Source: Rhodopseudomonas sp. P2A-2r
Lineage (GTDB): Bacteria > Pseudomonadota > Alphaproteobacteria > Rhizobiales > Xanthobacteraceae
Direction: 5' to 3'
Length of the DNA: 64,000 nt
Assembly: GCF_026015985.1 (NCBI RefSeq)
Contig: NZ_CP110389.1
Location: 4,000,001-4,064,000, forward strand
The position numbers were made by a program, and so were the translations under genes. Below the pieces are notes generated by a model that did no database searches, was not told the DNA's origin, and saw only the letters and a list, made by a program, of their open reading frames with translations. Of this stretch, positions 21,204 to 32,073 are shown piece after piece (the stretch's first letter is position 1; every line of letters starts with the position of its first letter).

Positions 21204-22451
21204 CTACGCGGCATTGACGGATACCCGGGGTAGCGGCGCGGTTTCCGCGGTAACAGGCGCGAACGGCAGCAGCGCGCCGTCGGCGCCGAAGCGGTCGAGG
21301 CCGCCCGCGGGCGCGGTGATTTCGTCGAAGGGCAGCGGACCGCAGATGATCATGCAGTAATCATAGAGCGCCCGCTGGTCGTTGCCCATCACCATCTGGT
21401 AATGCAGCCGCATGAAATTGAAGCGATGCCGCTTGAAGGCGTCCGGGCTCATCATGTTGTGCATCTGCACCCGCCGGATGTTCGGGCGGCCATCGCCGCG
21501 CTCGCGGCTGACGCGCTTCAGTGTCACGGGATCGAAGCGGTAGAAGCTGATGGCGTCATCGCGGGCGTGATATTCGGCCCAGCGGATCAACGGTTCATTG
21601 GCCACCGCCTGCGTGGCGGCGCGGACGCGGGTCCCGGCCGGATGCAGCGCGAATTTCGGGATCGTCGCGCCGACCGTGAGCACGCAAATGGCCGGGCCGC
21701 GGCGCGGCAGATCCGGATCGAGCTTGAGCGCGCGCGACACCGATTCCATCACCAGCGCGGCGCCGAGACAATGGCCGACGATGACGATTTCCTCGACATC
21801 AGCCTTCTGCGCCCGCGCCACGATCGCTGCGGCGAATTCGTCGACGCGGCGGTCCATCAACGGTCTCTGGCCGTAGACGAACTGCCGCGAGAAAATCCAG
21901 TCGTCGAACACGTGGTTGATCGGCTTCTTCCAGCCGTAGCGGTGCAGAAGGCCACCGAACACCGCGCCCGCCGCGACGATGCCTAGTCCCCAGGCAACTG
22001 CGCCATGCAGACCGAGCAGCCACGCAAAAGCGAAGCCCACGCCGGTGCCGGCGAGCAGGAATACGGTGACCCAGAGATAGGGGAACAGGAAGAAGCCGGC
22101 ATATTTCCAGCTCGACAGCACGAAGCGGAACAAGGTGCCGGTCACGATCCAGTCGATCAGCGTCACCATCCCTGCTGCCAGCCGCGACGGCATGCTGCGC
22201 TGATGATCCATCAGGATCAGATCGTCCCAGCGCAACATCTCGTAGCTGATGACGGTGTTCCAGTTCGGTCCCGACGACTCGGCCTGCCAGGTCGCGCTCA
22301 CCTGCGAACACTGCGGTTCCGACGAGGCGCGCGCGGTGACGCCCCACGTCTTCTGGAAACTGCCGAGCGAACGATGGAACCGACTCAGCTGGGTGCCCGG
22401 CAAGATTGGATCGTAACCGCCGATATGAAAGACATGTCGCCGCGCGACCAT
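21204..22451 (-). CDS. Membrane-anchored alpha/beta-hydrolase-like protein with GHCLG elbow
   Basis: I do not recognise a named family. About 415 residues from ATG 22451 (VARRHVFHIGGYDPILPGTQ). The N-terminal part contains a hydrolase-like HIGGYDP strand, two or three membrane helices follow (FRFVLSSWKYAGFFLFPYLW, VFLLAGTGVGFAFAWLLGLH, GLGIVAAGAVFGGLL), and then a lipase-like core VEEIVIVGHCLGAALVMESV, in which the nucleophile elbow carries Cys instead of Ser. A Cys nucleophile is known in dienelactone hydrolase. It is divergent from a second hydrolase gene with an ordinary GHSLG elbow at 22705. Confidence 0.65.
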   Translation of the reverse strand: MVARRHVFHIGGYDPILPGTQLSRFHRSLGSFQKTWGVTARASSEPQCSQVSATWQAESSGPNWNTVISYEMLRWDDLILMDHQRSMPSRLAAGMVTLIDWIVTGTLFRFVLSSWKYAGFFLFPYLWVTVFLLAGTGVGFAFAWLLGLHGAVAWGLGIVAAGAVFGGLLHRYGWKKPINHVFDDWIFSRQFVYGQRPLMDRRVDEFAAAIVARAQKADVEEIVIVGHCLGAALVMESVSRALKLDPDLPRRGPAICVLTVGATIPKFALHPAGTRVRAATQAVANEPLIRWAEYHARDDAISFYRFDPVTLKRVSRERGDGRPNIRRVQMHNMMSPDAFKRHRFNFMRLHYQMVMGNDQRALYDYCMIICGPLPFDEITAPAGGLDRFGADGALLPFAPVTAETAPLPRVSVNAA

Positions 22452-22704
22452 TGCCCCGATTCTCCTCTTGGGCGTCACGCGCCAGACCGTGGCAAGCTTA
22501 GCAAATTTGCTGTCTGCCACAAACCGCACGAGCCGATTCATGCGTCATCATTCAGGTTTTTGTCGCCAGCAAGTCACACTGGGGTTTTTTGCCCCCTTTT
22601 GCGTTCAAAAAGTCGAGATTGACGCGCTGTGGCGATTGACGACAGTTGCCAATGGCGGGAGATAGAAATCCGTTTCAAATGATTTCCGGGGAAAGAGTGC
22701 TGTG

Positions 22705-23382
22705 ATGTCGACGAATCTGATGGGCACGAAACGACCGCCACTGCATGTCGTGGTCGGCTTTTTCATGATCTTCTGCTCGGTATTCGTGACATCGCTTGCG
22801 AGTTCCAGCGACGCCCAGGCTGCCGCCAAACGTCCGGGCCACGTCTATCTGTTGCGCGGCGTCCTCAACGTTTTCTCGCTGGGTATGGACCAACTCGCCT
22901 ACAAGCTGCAGGCTGCCGGCGTATCCAGCTCCGTGCAGAACTACCTCGGCTGGCGAGGGCTGGCTGACGACATCATCGCGGCATACCGCAGCGGCAATCG
23001 CGAACCAATCATCCTGATGGGCCATTCGCTCGGCGCCGACGCCACCATCGATATTGCCCGCAAGCTGCAGGGCAGCGGCGTGCCGGTGGCGCTGATCGTC
23101 AACTTCGACCCGGTGAGCCCGGCCCCGGTGCCACCCAATGTCCGCCAGATCGTGAACTACTACGTTCCCGCCGGCTGGGGCCAGGCGGTCGCAGCCGACA
23201 AGCGCTTCAAGGGCAACCTCGCCAACATCAACGAGGATGCGACCGACAACCACTTCTCCATCGACAAGTCGGAAAACCTGCATCGCAAGACCATCGCGAA
23301 GGTGCTGCAGGTCACCGGCGGCGCGCGCCGCGCCCCGAAAAAGCCCGCCAACGCCCAGGTCTCGGCCGCGCCGGCGCAGTAA
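22705..23382 (+). CDS. Exported alpha/beta-hydrolase (lipase-like)
   Basis: 225-residue protein with an N-terminal export signal or anchor (VVGFFMIFCSVFVTSLASSS) and a compact lipase-like domain. The strand RPGHVYLLRGVLNVFSLGMD leads into PIILMGHSLGADATIDIARK, the Ser nucleophile elbow; Asp in LIVNFDPVSPAPVPPNVRQI and His in ATDNHFSIDKS are likely triad members. The C-terminus is basic and Ala-rich. ATG 22705 is preceded by a GGGGAAAGAG stretch; GTG 22702 is in the same frame. It diverges from the GHCLG protein, with about 250 bases between the starts. Substrate unknown. Confidence 0.75.
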   Translation: MSTNLMGTKRPPLHVVVGFFMIFCSVFVTSLASSSDAQAAAKRPGHVYLLRGVLNVFSLGMDQLAYKLQAAGVSSSVQNYLGWRGLADDIIAAYRSGNREPIILMGHSLGADATIDIARKLQGSGVPVALIVNFDPVSPAPVPPNVRQIVNYYVPAGWGQAVAADKRFKGNLANINEDATDNHFSIDKSENLHRKTIAKVLQVTGGARRAPKKPANAQVSAAPAQ

Positions 23383-23424
23383 GCAGGGTTGCCGCTGCTC
23401 GCGCGCTACGGCGCGCGAGCGCAC

Positions 23425-26258
23425 TCAGACGATCAGCACGTCGTGCGACGTCAGCGGCATAACGACGCCGGTGAGCCTGATCGATGCATCGTGGCCGAGA
23501 TCGATGATGGTATCCGTCCCCACCACGTGAACCGACAGGTGCTCGAGATCGGCGGCAATGCTCGACGCGATTTCGAGCACATCGCGGCCCGGCCCCTCGC
23601 CGGCCTTGAAGTTGTTGATGACGTCGTGCCCCGATGCCTCCCGGAACACGAACCTGTCGCCGCCGGCGCTATTCATGACGTCGCTGGCCGCAGTCGACGT
23701 CAACGTCACGTCCGGCGCATAGGCCGTCATGGTGTGACTGCCGTCATGGTTGTCGAAGACCGTCGAGAGCCGGTGCCCGGCGGCATCGAACCCGTCATGC
23801 CGCGCCGAATAGGCTTTCCCTCGATCCCGAACGTATCGACATCACGGCTGCCGTCGGCATGACGGGTGGTCTCAATGGCAAGCGCGCCATCCAGCGCATA
23901 TTTCGACTGCACAAACGAGCCGTCCTTCTGCATCACCGTCTGCTGGGTCATCTGCCCCCGGCTGTCATATTGATCCAGCGTGCGGACGCCATCGGCACTC
24001 ACGGTCTGTTTCAGCGCCAGCGTGCCGTTGTCGTGGAACTGCTCGATCAGCGAACTGTGCCCCGCCGCATCGCGCACCGCGTGCTCCGACGTGTAATCCT
24101 TGCCGGTGATCCCAAAGCTATGAATGTCGCGCGAGCCATCGGCATGCCGGGTGATCTCGCCGGTTTCAAATCCGGTGGCATCGAATGTGAACTGCTGCCA
24201 AGCACCGTCGCCGTGGCTGGTCGCGAATTTGATCAGATGACCGCCAGCGTCATAGTCGGACGCGCTGACCGAACCGTCGCTGTTGACCACCTGCCGGAAG
24301 GCGAGATCGCCGTCGCCGAAGAAGCGTTCCACCAGCCTGGTATGGCCGGTGCCGTCGATGGCGATGTGTTCGGAGGCGTAGCTCTGCCCGACGATCGCGT
24401 CGTTATAGACGTCGCGCGTGCCGTCCGCATGGCGGACGGTTTCGCCGGTGACATGCCCCGCGCTGTCGGCGGCCTGGATCTGGTAGGTACTGGCAGCGTC
24501 GGTGGTCGCCGACGCCCGCGCGATGGTGCTGGTGTCGATCGCCATGTCCGCGAATTTCAGGACTTCGATGTTGCTGAGGCGATCGGTGCCATCACGGCCG
24601 GAGACCCGGTCGGTGACCACCGTGGTGCGACCGTCCAAGCTGATGCTGTAATCGCTGGCGACGCCCGAATAGACGGCCGTATCGGTCCCGGCACCGCCAT
24701 CGATGGTGTCGTTGCCGCCGCCGCCGGTGATCACGTCATTGTCGCTGGCAGCGCCGACGAACCAGTCCTGATGCGCCGAGGTATCGAAGTTGATGGTGCG
24801 TACATAGAGATCGAACGTGCCCGGCGAGCTGGCATTGGTGCCCTGGCTCGGAACGAGCGCGACTCCGTTGACCGCAAAATCCTTGACGTGCAGCGCTCGG
24901 CCGGGCGCCGAATTCGCCAGCTCGATGGCGATGTTCGATATCTGCGCGGGATTGTCGAAGGTGACCGTATAGGTCTGGTATCCCTGGGGATCGGTAGCCG
25001 GGGTGAATTCCAGCAGTCCCGACACGGCGGTGCCGTTGACCAGGATCCGCGCTTGCGCGCCGACGCCGGCGACCACCGAGCCGTATCCCGTGATCGTCAC
25101 CGTCGTTGTGGTGAGCCTGGCGATGGTGTCCGGGCCCCCGACAATGGTGTCGTTGCCCGCGCCGCCGCGGATCAAATCGCTACCCGGCCCGCCATGGATG
25201 GTGTCGTTGCCGCTTCCGGAGTCGATGATGTCAGCGACCACAGAACCTTCGACCGTCCGTCCGGGTATCGCGCCGTTGCCGTGGAAATACTGCGAGACCA
25301 CATCCTGCGCAGGCTTGCCCTGCACCGAATAGCCGGTCGGTGAAACGTTGCCGTTGAGATCCCACTGCCAGAACTCGGCGCCCTTGAGCCAGCTGCCGCC
25401 CTGCGTGCTCCAGACCTGGAAGAAGGCGTTGTAGGCGTCGGCCTGCTCGGCGGCATCCGCCGGCGCCTTGGACGAACCGCCGCCGGGATTGATGGCCGTG
25501 CCGTCGATGCTGCGATAGCCCACCTCGCTCATCATCACCGGCTTGCCATAGTCCAGCGACAGCGAATGCAGGAAATCCACCGGGGATTTGTAGTTGAAGG
25601 CGGCGGCGTAATACGGATTGTACGGCACTTCGGTCCAGGCATGGACGAGGTCGGCCACCGTCGGCGTGGTGCTCGAGGTCAGCGGCGGATAGGTGTTGAC
25701 GCTGATCGTATCGAGCTGGCTCCAGAAACTCACCTTGGAGGCCTCGTCGGTCGCGGCCGCGTAAGTCAGCTCACCGTGATAGACTTGGCGCACCGCCGAT
25801 ATCAGGTCGGTCCACTGGCCGAGATAGGCGGATCCCGACAGCTTGCTCATCTCGTTGCCGATGGCGAACGTCTTGACCCCGCCCTGCTCCGCAATGCCGG
25901 CCAAATGCACGATCTCCGCTCTGTAGGAGGCAAAGAAGGCATCGACGTCCGCGGGCTGCAGGCTGCTAGAAATCGTGCTGTCGAGGCCGGTGATCCCGGG
26001 CTTGAACGCGACCGACAGTCCCGCCGCATGGGCTGCCTGGAATCCGGCAAGCAGGCTGGCGTCGCTTTCGGTCTTGTCGGGATGGGCGATGACCGTGCTG
26101 CCGGTCTTGCTGTCGGTCCAGATCCGGACCGTCAATGCCACCGAATTGGAACCGAGCGATGCCATGTTCTGAAACGACTGCGCGGCGCCCGTGGTCGCGA
26201 ACTGTCCATTGTACTCGGACAGCGCGCCAAAACCCTGAACCTGAAAAATGCCCGCCAT
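23425..26258 (-). pseudogene. Large secreted glycoside hydrolase with RTX motifs and 95-aa repeats, frameshifted
   Basis: From ATG 26258 (GGAG 6 bases upstream). Residues 1 to about 345 are a clan-A-like (GH113-like) barrel, with acid/base Glu in KTFAIGNEMSKLSG and likely nucleophile Glu in KPVMMSEVGYRS. RTX nonapeptides follow (GSGNDTIHGGPGSDLIRGG), then a Ca2+-dependent xylan-binding-like module (VTITGYGSVVAGVGAQARIL), another RTX set (GGGGNDTIDGGAGTD), then two exact-length 95-residue repeats beginning HADGxRD and part of a third. The frame breaks at 23815-23820; the end (TAYAPDVTLTSTAASDVMNS to the stop at 23425) continues in another frame. One added base gives 944 residues. No N-terminal signal peptide is visible, as expected for type I secretion, but no ABC secretion genes are nearby. 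Confidence 0.8.
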
Positions 26259-26419
26259 GTTGCTCTCCACCATGCCTGGTGGAAGCGTGAAGCCTGAACG
26301 TGTTCATCGCGCGACCGCATCGCGGTATCACGATGAACGGCGCATATTAGTGCCGTTCATCGCACGGCACGATTGCAGCGATGCGCGCGATGCCACGGAT
26401 GAGAGTGTGCAAAACGCAA

Positions 26420-26455
26420 TCGTCGCCCGCTTGGGTAAGCGGGCGACGAGTTTTT
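26420..26455. terminator. Strong terminator downstream of eno
   Basis: Perfect 13-bp stem TCGTCGCCCGCTT (26420-26432) and AAGCGGGCGACGA (26437-26449) with a GGGT loop. On the plus strand it is followed by TTTTT (26451-26455); on the minus strand, the direction of eno (stop at 26515), by TTGCGTTTTG. It can end transcription from both sides. The rest of the 26259-26514 gap shows no gene. Confidence 0.8.
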
Positions 26456-26514
26456 ATCGTTTGCCGTTCCCGGTTCGCTTGCGCTGATGCGCCTGCCCCG
26501 GAATGACGCTTCTG

Positions 26515-28425
<1,911 letters not shown>

Positions 28426-28438
28426 ATTTCTGGATCTT

Positions 28439-28512
28439 GTGTCCCGGACGCGCTGCAGCCCTGCGATGCGAAGCATCGCTTGGCTTCACGCTGCTGCGCA
28501 GATCCGGGACCG
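28439..28512. repeat. Half-unit copy of the GTCCCGGACGCG repeat
   Basis: Starts GTGTCCCGGACGCGCTGCAG at 28439 and ends gcagatccgggacc near 28512, an imperfect hairpin closely related to the left half (13991-14052) of the element at 13990-14152. It fills most of the gap between queF and the NUDIX gene. Confidence 0.7.
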
Positions 28513-28568
28513 TACCGAACGACCGCAATCTGGACGCCCTCGGTCCGGTGACATCGATGGAGCGCGAG

Positions 28569-29015
28569 ATGAGACAACGCCCCTCTTCCCGGCTGCTCAT
28601 CGTCGACCGCGGCGGGCGCGTGTTGCTGTTCCGCTACCTGCACAAAAAGGGACCGCTTGCCGGCCAGGATTTCTGGTCGACGCCCGGCGGCGGCGTTGAG
28701 GACGGCGAGACGTTCCAGCAGGCGGCTATCCGCGAGTTGAAAGAAGAAACCGGACTGACCCGCGAGTCCGTCGGCGAACCCGTGGCCGAGCGTGCGTTTG
28801 TCATGCAAATGCCCGATGGCGAATACGTCGAGGCGCAGGAGCAGTATTTTCTGGTGCCTTCCGACATCGCGGTATCGTCCCGCGACGGATGGACCAACCA
28901 AGAGGCCGACGTCATCGCCGACCACCGCTGGTGGTCAAAAGACGAACTGCGGCACACGACCTCGACGGTCTGGCCCGAAAACCTGCTGGAGATGCTGGAC
29001 GGCGCCCGGCAATAG
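28569..29015 (+). CDS. NUDIX hydrolase
   Basis: Nucleoside-diphosphate-X hydrolase of 148 residues. The Nudix box is visible as GGGVEDGETFQQAAIRELKE followed by ETGL, with the Mg2+-binding REL-x-EE core. RYLHKKGPLAGQDFWSTPGG precedes it. I chose ATG 28569 because GGAG (28559-28562) sits 6 bases upstream; ATG 28557 in the same frame is possible. Substrate (nucleotide sugar, dinucleotide, oxidised nucleotide) cannot be told. Confidence 0.9.
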   Translation: MRQRPSSRLLIVDRGGRVLLFRYLHKKGPLAGQDFWSTPGGGVEDGETFQQAAIRELKEETGLTRESVGEPVAERAFVMQMPDGEYVEAQEQYFLVPSDIAVSSRDGWTNQEADVIADHRWWSKDELRHTTSTVWPENLLEMLDGARQ

Positions 29016-29045
29016 TAATCTCGAACCTCCTGCGACGTCCAAGCG

Positions 29046-30230
29046 CTACACCGCCACGCTCTCTCGATCCGCCGGTCGGGTCGGCTTCAGCCATCGCGCG
29101 CAGGCAAAGCCGAGTGCCAGCATGACGGCAGCGGCAGCCAACAGGGTCGGTAATTTGCCGAGGTGAAGAAGGCCGAAGCCATAGGCGATCGGCCCCACCG
29201 TCTGGCCCATGAAGAAGCAGAAGGCATGCAGCGACATGGCGCTGGCGCGGGCTTCCTCCGACAGCTCGCTGGAGAAGATCTGAAGCGAACCATGGATCAT
29301 GTAGAAGCCCCAGCCCATGAACAGGAGGCTAAGGGCCTGCGCCTGCCACGGCGGGCCGAAGGCGACGATGGCCAGTTGCAGCGCGATCACCGCGCCGCCT
29401 CCGATCATCATGCCGTTGACGCCGAGCCGTGGCAGCAGCCGCGAGATGCTGGCGGTATAGAAAAGTCCGCCGAAGGCGAAGCAGGCCAGCACCAGACCGG
29501 CGATCGACAGGCTGGTGACGCCGCGTTCGAACAGGAACGAGGCGATATAGGGAAACAGCCCGAGCACGCAGCAGCCTTCGATGAAGACGGCGCCGTAGAC
29601 GAACCTGGTATTGGGATTGGCAAAGATGGTGCGATAGCCGGTGCGCAGCACGCGCAGGTCCACCTTGCCCGGTGGCTTCGCCAGCGCGGCGCCCTTGAAG
29701 CCGAACGAGACGGCGAACGAGGCGACGATGGCCAGCACGCCGAGCACGGCCAGCACGCCGCGCCAGCCCAGGAGATCGCCGATCACACCGGACGCGGTGG
29801 CGCCCAGCAGGTTGCCGGTCATGGCGCCGGCCAGCACCCGGCTGATGGCGATCTGGCGCTGGCCGGGCGCCACGAGGTCGCTGGTCAGGCTGAGCGTCAC
29901 CGGGAACACGCCGCCGGCGCCGATGCCGCCGAGCACGCGGGTGGCGAGCAGCAATTCATAGGACGAGGTCAGCGCGCCCAGGATGTTGGCGATGCCGAGC
30001 AGCACCAGACACACCACCATCAGCCTCGCCTTGCCGAACAGGTCGGCGGCGGCGCCCAGCGCCGGCTGCACGATGGCGAAGGTGAAGGCCAGGGCCGACG
30101 ACAGGCCGGCGGCGGTAGCGATGCTGACGCCGAGTTCGTCGGCCACATGCGGCAGCACCGGATCGAGCGCCCGCGTCGACAGCGCCGCGGCGAACGACGC
30201 CAGCGCGATGATGTTGAGCACCGGCGGCAT
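29046..30230 (-). CDS. MFS transporter
   Basis: Twelve-helix major facilitator of 394 residues similar to the arabinose-efflux / AraJ-like branch. Visible are the N-terminal ALSTRALDPVLPHVADELGV, the loop 2-3 region AAADLFGKARLMVVC, GGIGAGGVFPVTLSLTSDLV in helix 4-5, and a PPGK-containing central loop. It lies 34 bases after the kdsA stop on the same strand and may be read through from kdsA, but no metabolic link is visible. Substrate unknown. Confidence 0.9.
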   Translation of the reverse strand: MPPVLNIIALASFAAALSTRALDPVLPHVADELGVSIATAAGLSSALAFTFAIVQPALGAAADLFGKARLMVVCLVLLGIANILGALTSSYELLLATRVLGGIGAGGVFPVTLSLTSDLVAPGQRQIAISRVLAGAMTGNLLGATASGVIGDLLGWRGVLAVLGVLAIVASFAVSFGFKGAALAKPPGKVDLRVLRTGYRTIFANPNTRFVYGAVFIEGCCVLGLFPYIASFLFERGVTSLSIAGLVLACFAFGGLFYTASISRLLPRLGVNGMMIGGGAVIALQLAIVAFGPPWQAQALSLLFMGWGFYMIHGSLQIFSSELSEEARASAMSLHAFCFFMGQTVGPIAYGFGLLHLGKLPTLLAAAAVMLALGFACARWLKPTRPADRESVAV

Positions 30231-30264
30231 CAGCGCGCCACCGGTGGCAGCGGGCTTGGCGGCA

Positions 30265-31128
30265 TCAGTGCGATCCGGCCTTGAGGGTTTCCTTGGCCAG
30301 CGCGTCGAACGCCATCAGGTTGCGGACCAGCGCTTCGAAATCGCGCAGCGGCACCATGTTGGGGCCGTCGGAGGGCGCATGGTCGGGATCGGGATGGGTC
30401 TCGATGAACACACCGGCCACGCCGACCGCCACCGCGGCGCGCGCCAGCACCGGCACGAATTCGCGCTCGCCGCCCGAGGTGGTGCCCTTGCCGCCGGGCT
30501 GCTGCACCGAATGGGTGGCGTCGAAGATGACCGGCGCGCCGGTGGTGCGCGCCAGGATCGGCAGCGCCCGCATGTCCGACACCAGCGTGTTGTAGCCGAA
30601 CGAGGCGCCGCGCTCGGTGACCAGCACGCGGTCATTGCCAGACGAGGTCAGCTTTGTCACCACATTGGCCATGTCCCACGGCGCCAGGAACTGGCCCTTC
30701 TTGACGTTGACCGCTTTGCCGGTGGCCGCCGCCGCCAGCAGCAGATCGGTCTGGCGGCACAGGAAGGCCGGGATCTGCAGCACATCCACCGCCTCGGCCG
30801 CGCGCGCGCACTGGTCGATCTCGTGCACGTCGGTCAGCACCGGCAGGCCGAAGCTCTCGCGGATCTCGGCGAAAATCGGCAGCGCCTCGTCGAGGCCGAT
30901 GCCGCGGGCGCTGGACACGCTGGTGCGGTTGGCCTTGTCGAACGAGGTCTTGTAGACGAGGCCGATGCCGAGGCGGTCCGCGATCTCCTTCAGCGCCTGC
31001 GCGACTTCCAGCGCATGTGCCCGGCTCTCGAGCTGGCACGGGCCGGCAATCACCGACAATGGCAGGGTATTGCCAAAGCGGACCTGGCCGAGGGTAACGA
31101 CGGATGCGGCTGCGGACGGTGCGGTCAA
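30265..31128 (-). CDS. kdsA: 3-deoxy-8-phosphooctulonate synthase
   Basis: Condenses phosphoenolpyruvate with arabinose 5-phosphate to make KDO 8-phosphate for lipopolysaccharide. Family motifs [98 protein letters not shown] and [18 protein letters not shown] are all present. I start it at TTG 31128, which has AAGGAG 6 bases upstream and gives 287 residues, the family length; an ATG at 31155 in the same frame lacks a ribosome site. It belongs to the conserved tpiA-secG-pyrG-kdsA-eno series. Confidence 0.96.
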   Translation of the reverse strand: MTAPSAAASVVTLGQVRFGNTLPLSVIAGPCQLESRAHALEVAQALKEIADRLGIGLVYKTSFDKANRTSVSSARGIGLDEALPIFAEIRESFGLPVLTDVHEIDQCARAAEAVDVLQIPAFLCRQTDLLLAAAATGKAVNVKKGQFLAPWDMANVVTKLTSSGNDRVLVTERGASFGYNTLVSDMRALPILARTTGAPVIFDATHSVQQPGGKGTTSGGEREFVPVLARAAVAVGVAGVFIETHPDPDHAPSDGPNMVPLRDFEALVRNLMAFDALAKETLKAGSH

Positions 31129-31277
31129 AACGGTCTCCTTTTCGCGCGCGACCATGACCGCAGGACCGGGCGGGATGCAAGCCGGTTCGACCCCTTCCCG
31201 CCCGTCTGAATATCTGGGTTGCAGCAAAGCCGACCACCCAGACCATTCGAGCCGCGTTCAATCGGCTCTCGGCGGCG

Positions 31278-31604
31278 CTACTTCAGCGCCGAGAACGCCG
31301 TGGGCGCCAGCAGCTGGCTGACGATATTGCCGACGATCTGGCCGCTTTCCTCGGTCTTGGCGCGCGCCGAGATCCAGTCGGGATCGGACTGGAATGCGTT
31401 CCATTTCGTCTCGCGGTCGGCCATCGAGTCCCACGCCAGAATATAGGTCAGTTCCTGGTTGGATTCGCCGATCAGCGTGGTGAAGAATCCGGTCTGCTTG
31501 ATGCCGTGCTTGTCCCACAGCTTCAGCGTGGTGTTCTGGAAGCGGTTCAGCAGCGCCGGCAAGCGGCCAGGCAGACAGCGATAAACGCGCATTTCATAGA
31601 TCAT
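31278..31604 (-). CDS. NIPSNAP family protein
   Basis: 108-residue ferredoxin-like dimeric alpha+beta barrel protein. IYEMRVYRCLPGRLPALLNR at the start, then LWDKHGIKQTGFFTTLIGES and LTYILAWDSMADRETKWNAF are the NIPSNAP pattern. ATG 31604 has GAGAGGA about 8 bases upstream. It precedes kdsA on the same strand and is a usual companion of pyrG and kdsA in this group. Biochemical role unknown; some relatives act in catabolism or stress. Confidence 0.88.
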   Translation of the reverse strand: MIYEMRVYRCLPGRLPALLNRFQNTTLKLWDKHGIKQTGFFTTLIGESNQELTYILAWDSMADRETKWNAFQSDPDWISARAKTEESGQIVGNIVSQLLAPTAFSALK

Positions 31605-31735
31605 CAAATCGTTCCTCTCTTGAAGCGTTGGTTTGGTCACCGTGCAATCATGGCGCCATGCGACATCTGCCCTTGCCCGAGACCATTGAGGCTTACATCA
31701 TGGCCGTCCCGACGCAAACCGAGCCGGAACCGACC

Positions 31736-32056
31736 ATGCGCATGCCTAGCCTTCCCTTGCTGCTGTTGACGATTCTCACTGGACCGGTTGCGGCACAGCA
31801 GCCCGGCAAGATCACCTCCGGCGCTGACAGCGTCCTCGTCGACGGCAAGCCGGCGGCGCGGGTCGGCGACACCACCACCGACGGCAAGATCATCGAGGGC
31901 GCCAAGGGCGTCTATATCAACGGCAAGCCGGTGGCGGTGGTCGGAGGCAGCACCGATTGCGGCGGCAAGTCGATCACCGGCAGCCATGGCGTGTTCGTCA
32001 ATGGCAAGCCAATGGCCCGCCTGGGCGACAGCACGTCCGGCTGCGCCGGCAAGTAA
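31736..32056 (+). CDS. Exported PAAR-like repeat protein
   Basis: About 106 residues from ATG 31736 (an in-frame ATG at 31700 would add 12). A signal peptide, PSLPLLLLTILTGPVAAQ, is followed by three successive glycine-rich units: SVLVDGKPAARVGDTTTDGK, GVYINGKPVAVVGGSTDCGG and GVFVNGKPMARLGDSTSGC. PAAR-repeat proteins normally cap type VI secretion spikes and lack Sec signals; a Sec-exported PAAR-like protein with no T6SS genes near is unusual. It ends 18 bases before the likely start of the CHAT-peptidase gene in the same orientation, so the two probably form an operon inserted in the opposite-strand pyrG-kdsA series. Confidence 0.8.
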   Translation: MRMPSLPLLLLTILTGPVAAQQPGKITSGADSVLVDGKPAARVGDTTTDGKIIEGAKGVYINGKPVAVVGGSTDCGGKSITGSHGVFVNGKPMARLGDSTSGCAGK

Positions 32057-32073
32057 GGGCCGCCCGCGATGCC

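Noticed and set aside
22585..22612. GGGG-T6-G-CCCC hairpin with TTTT as a terminator
   Set aside because: The stem is only 4 bp and no plus-strand gene ends before it; both flanking genes start away from this region.
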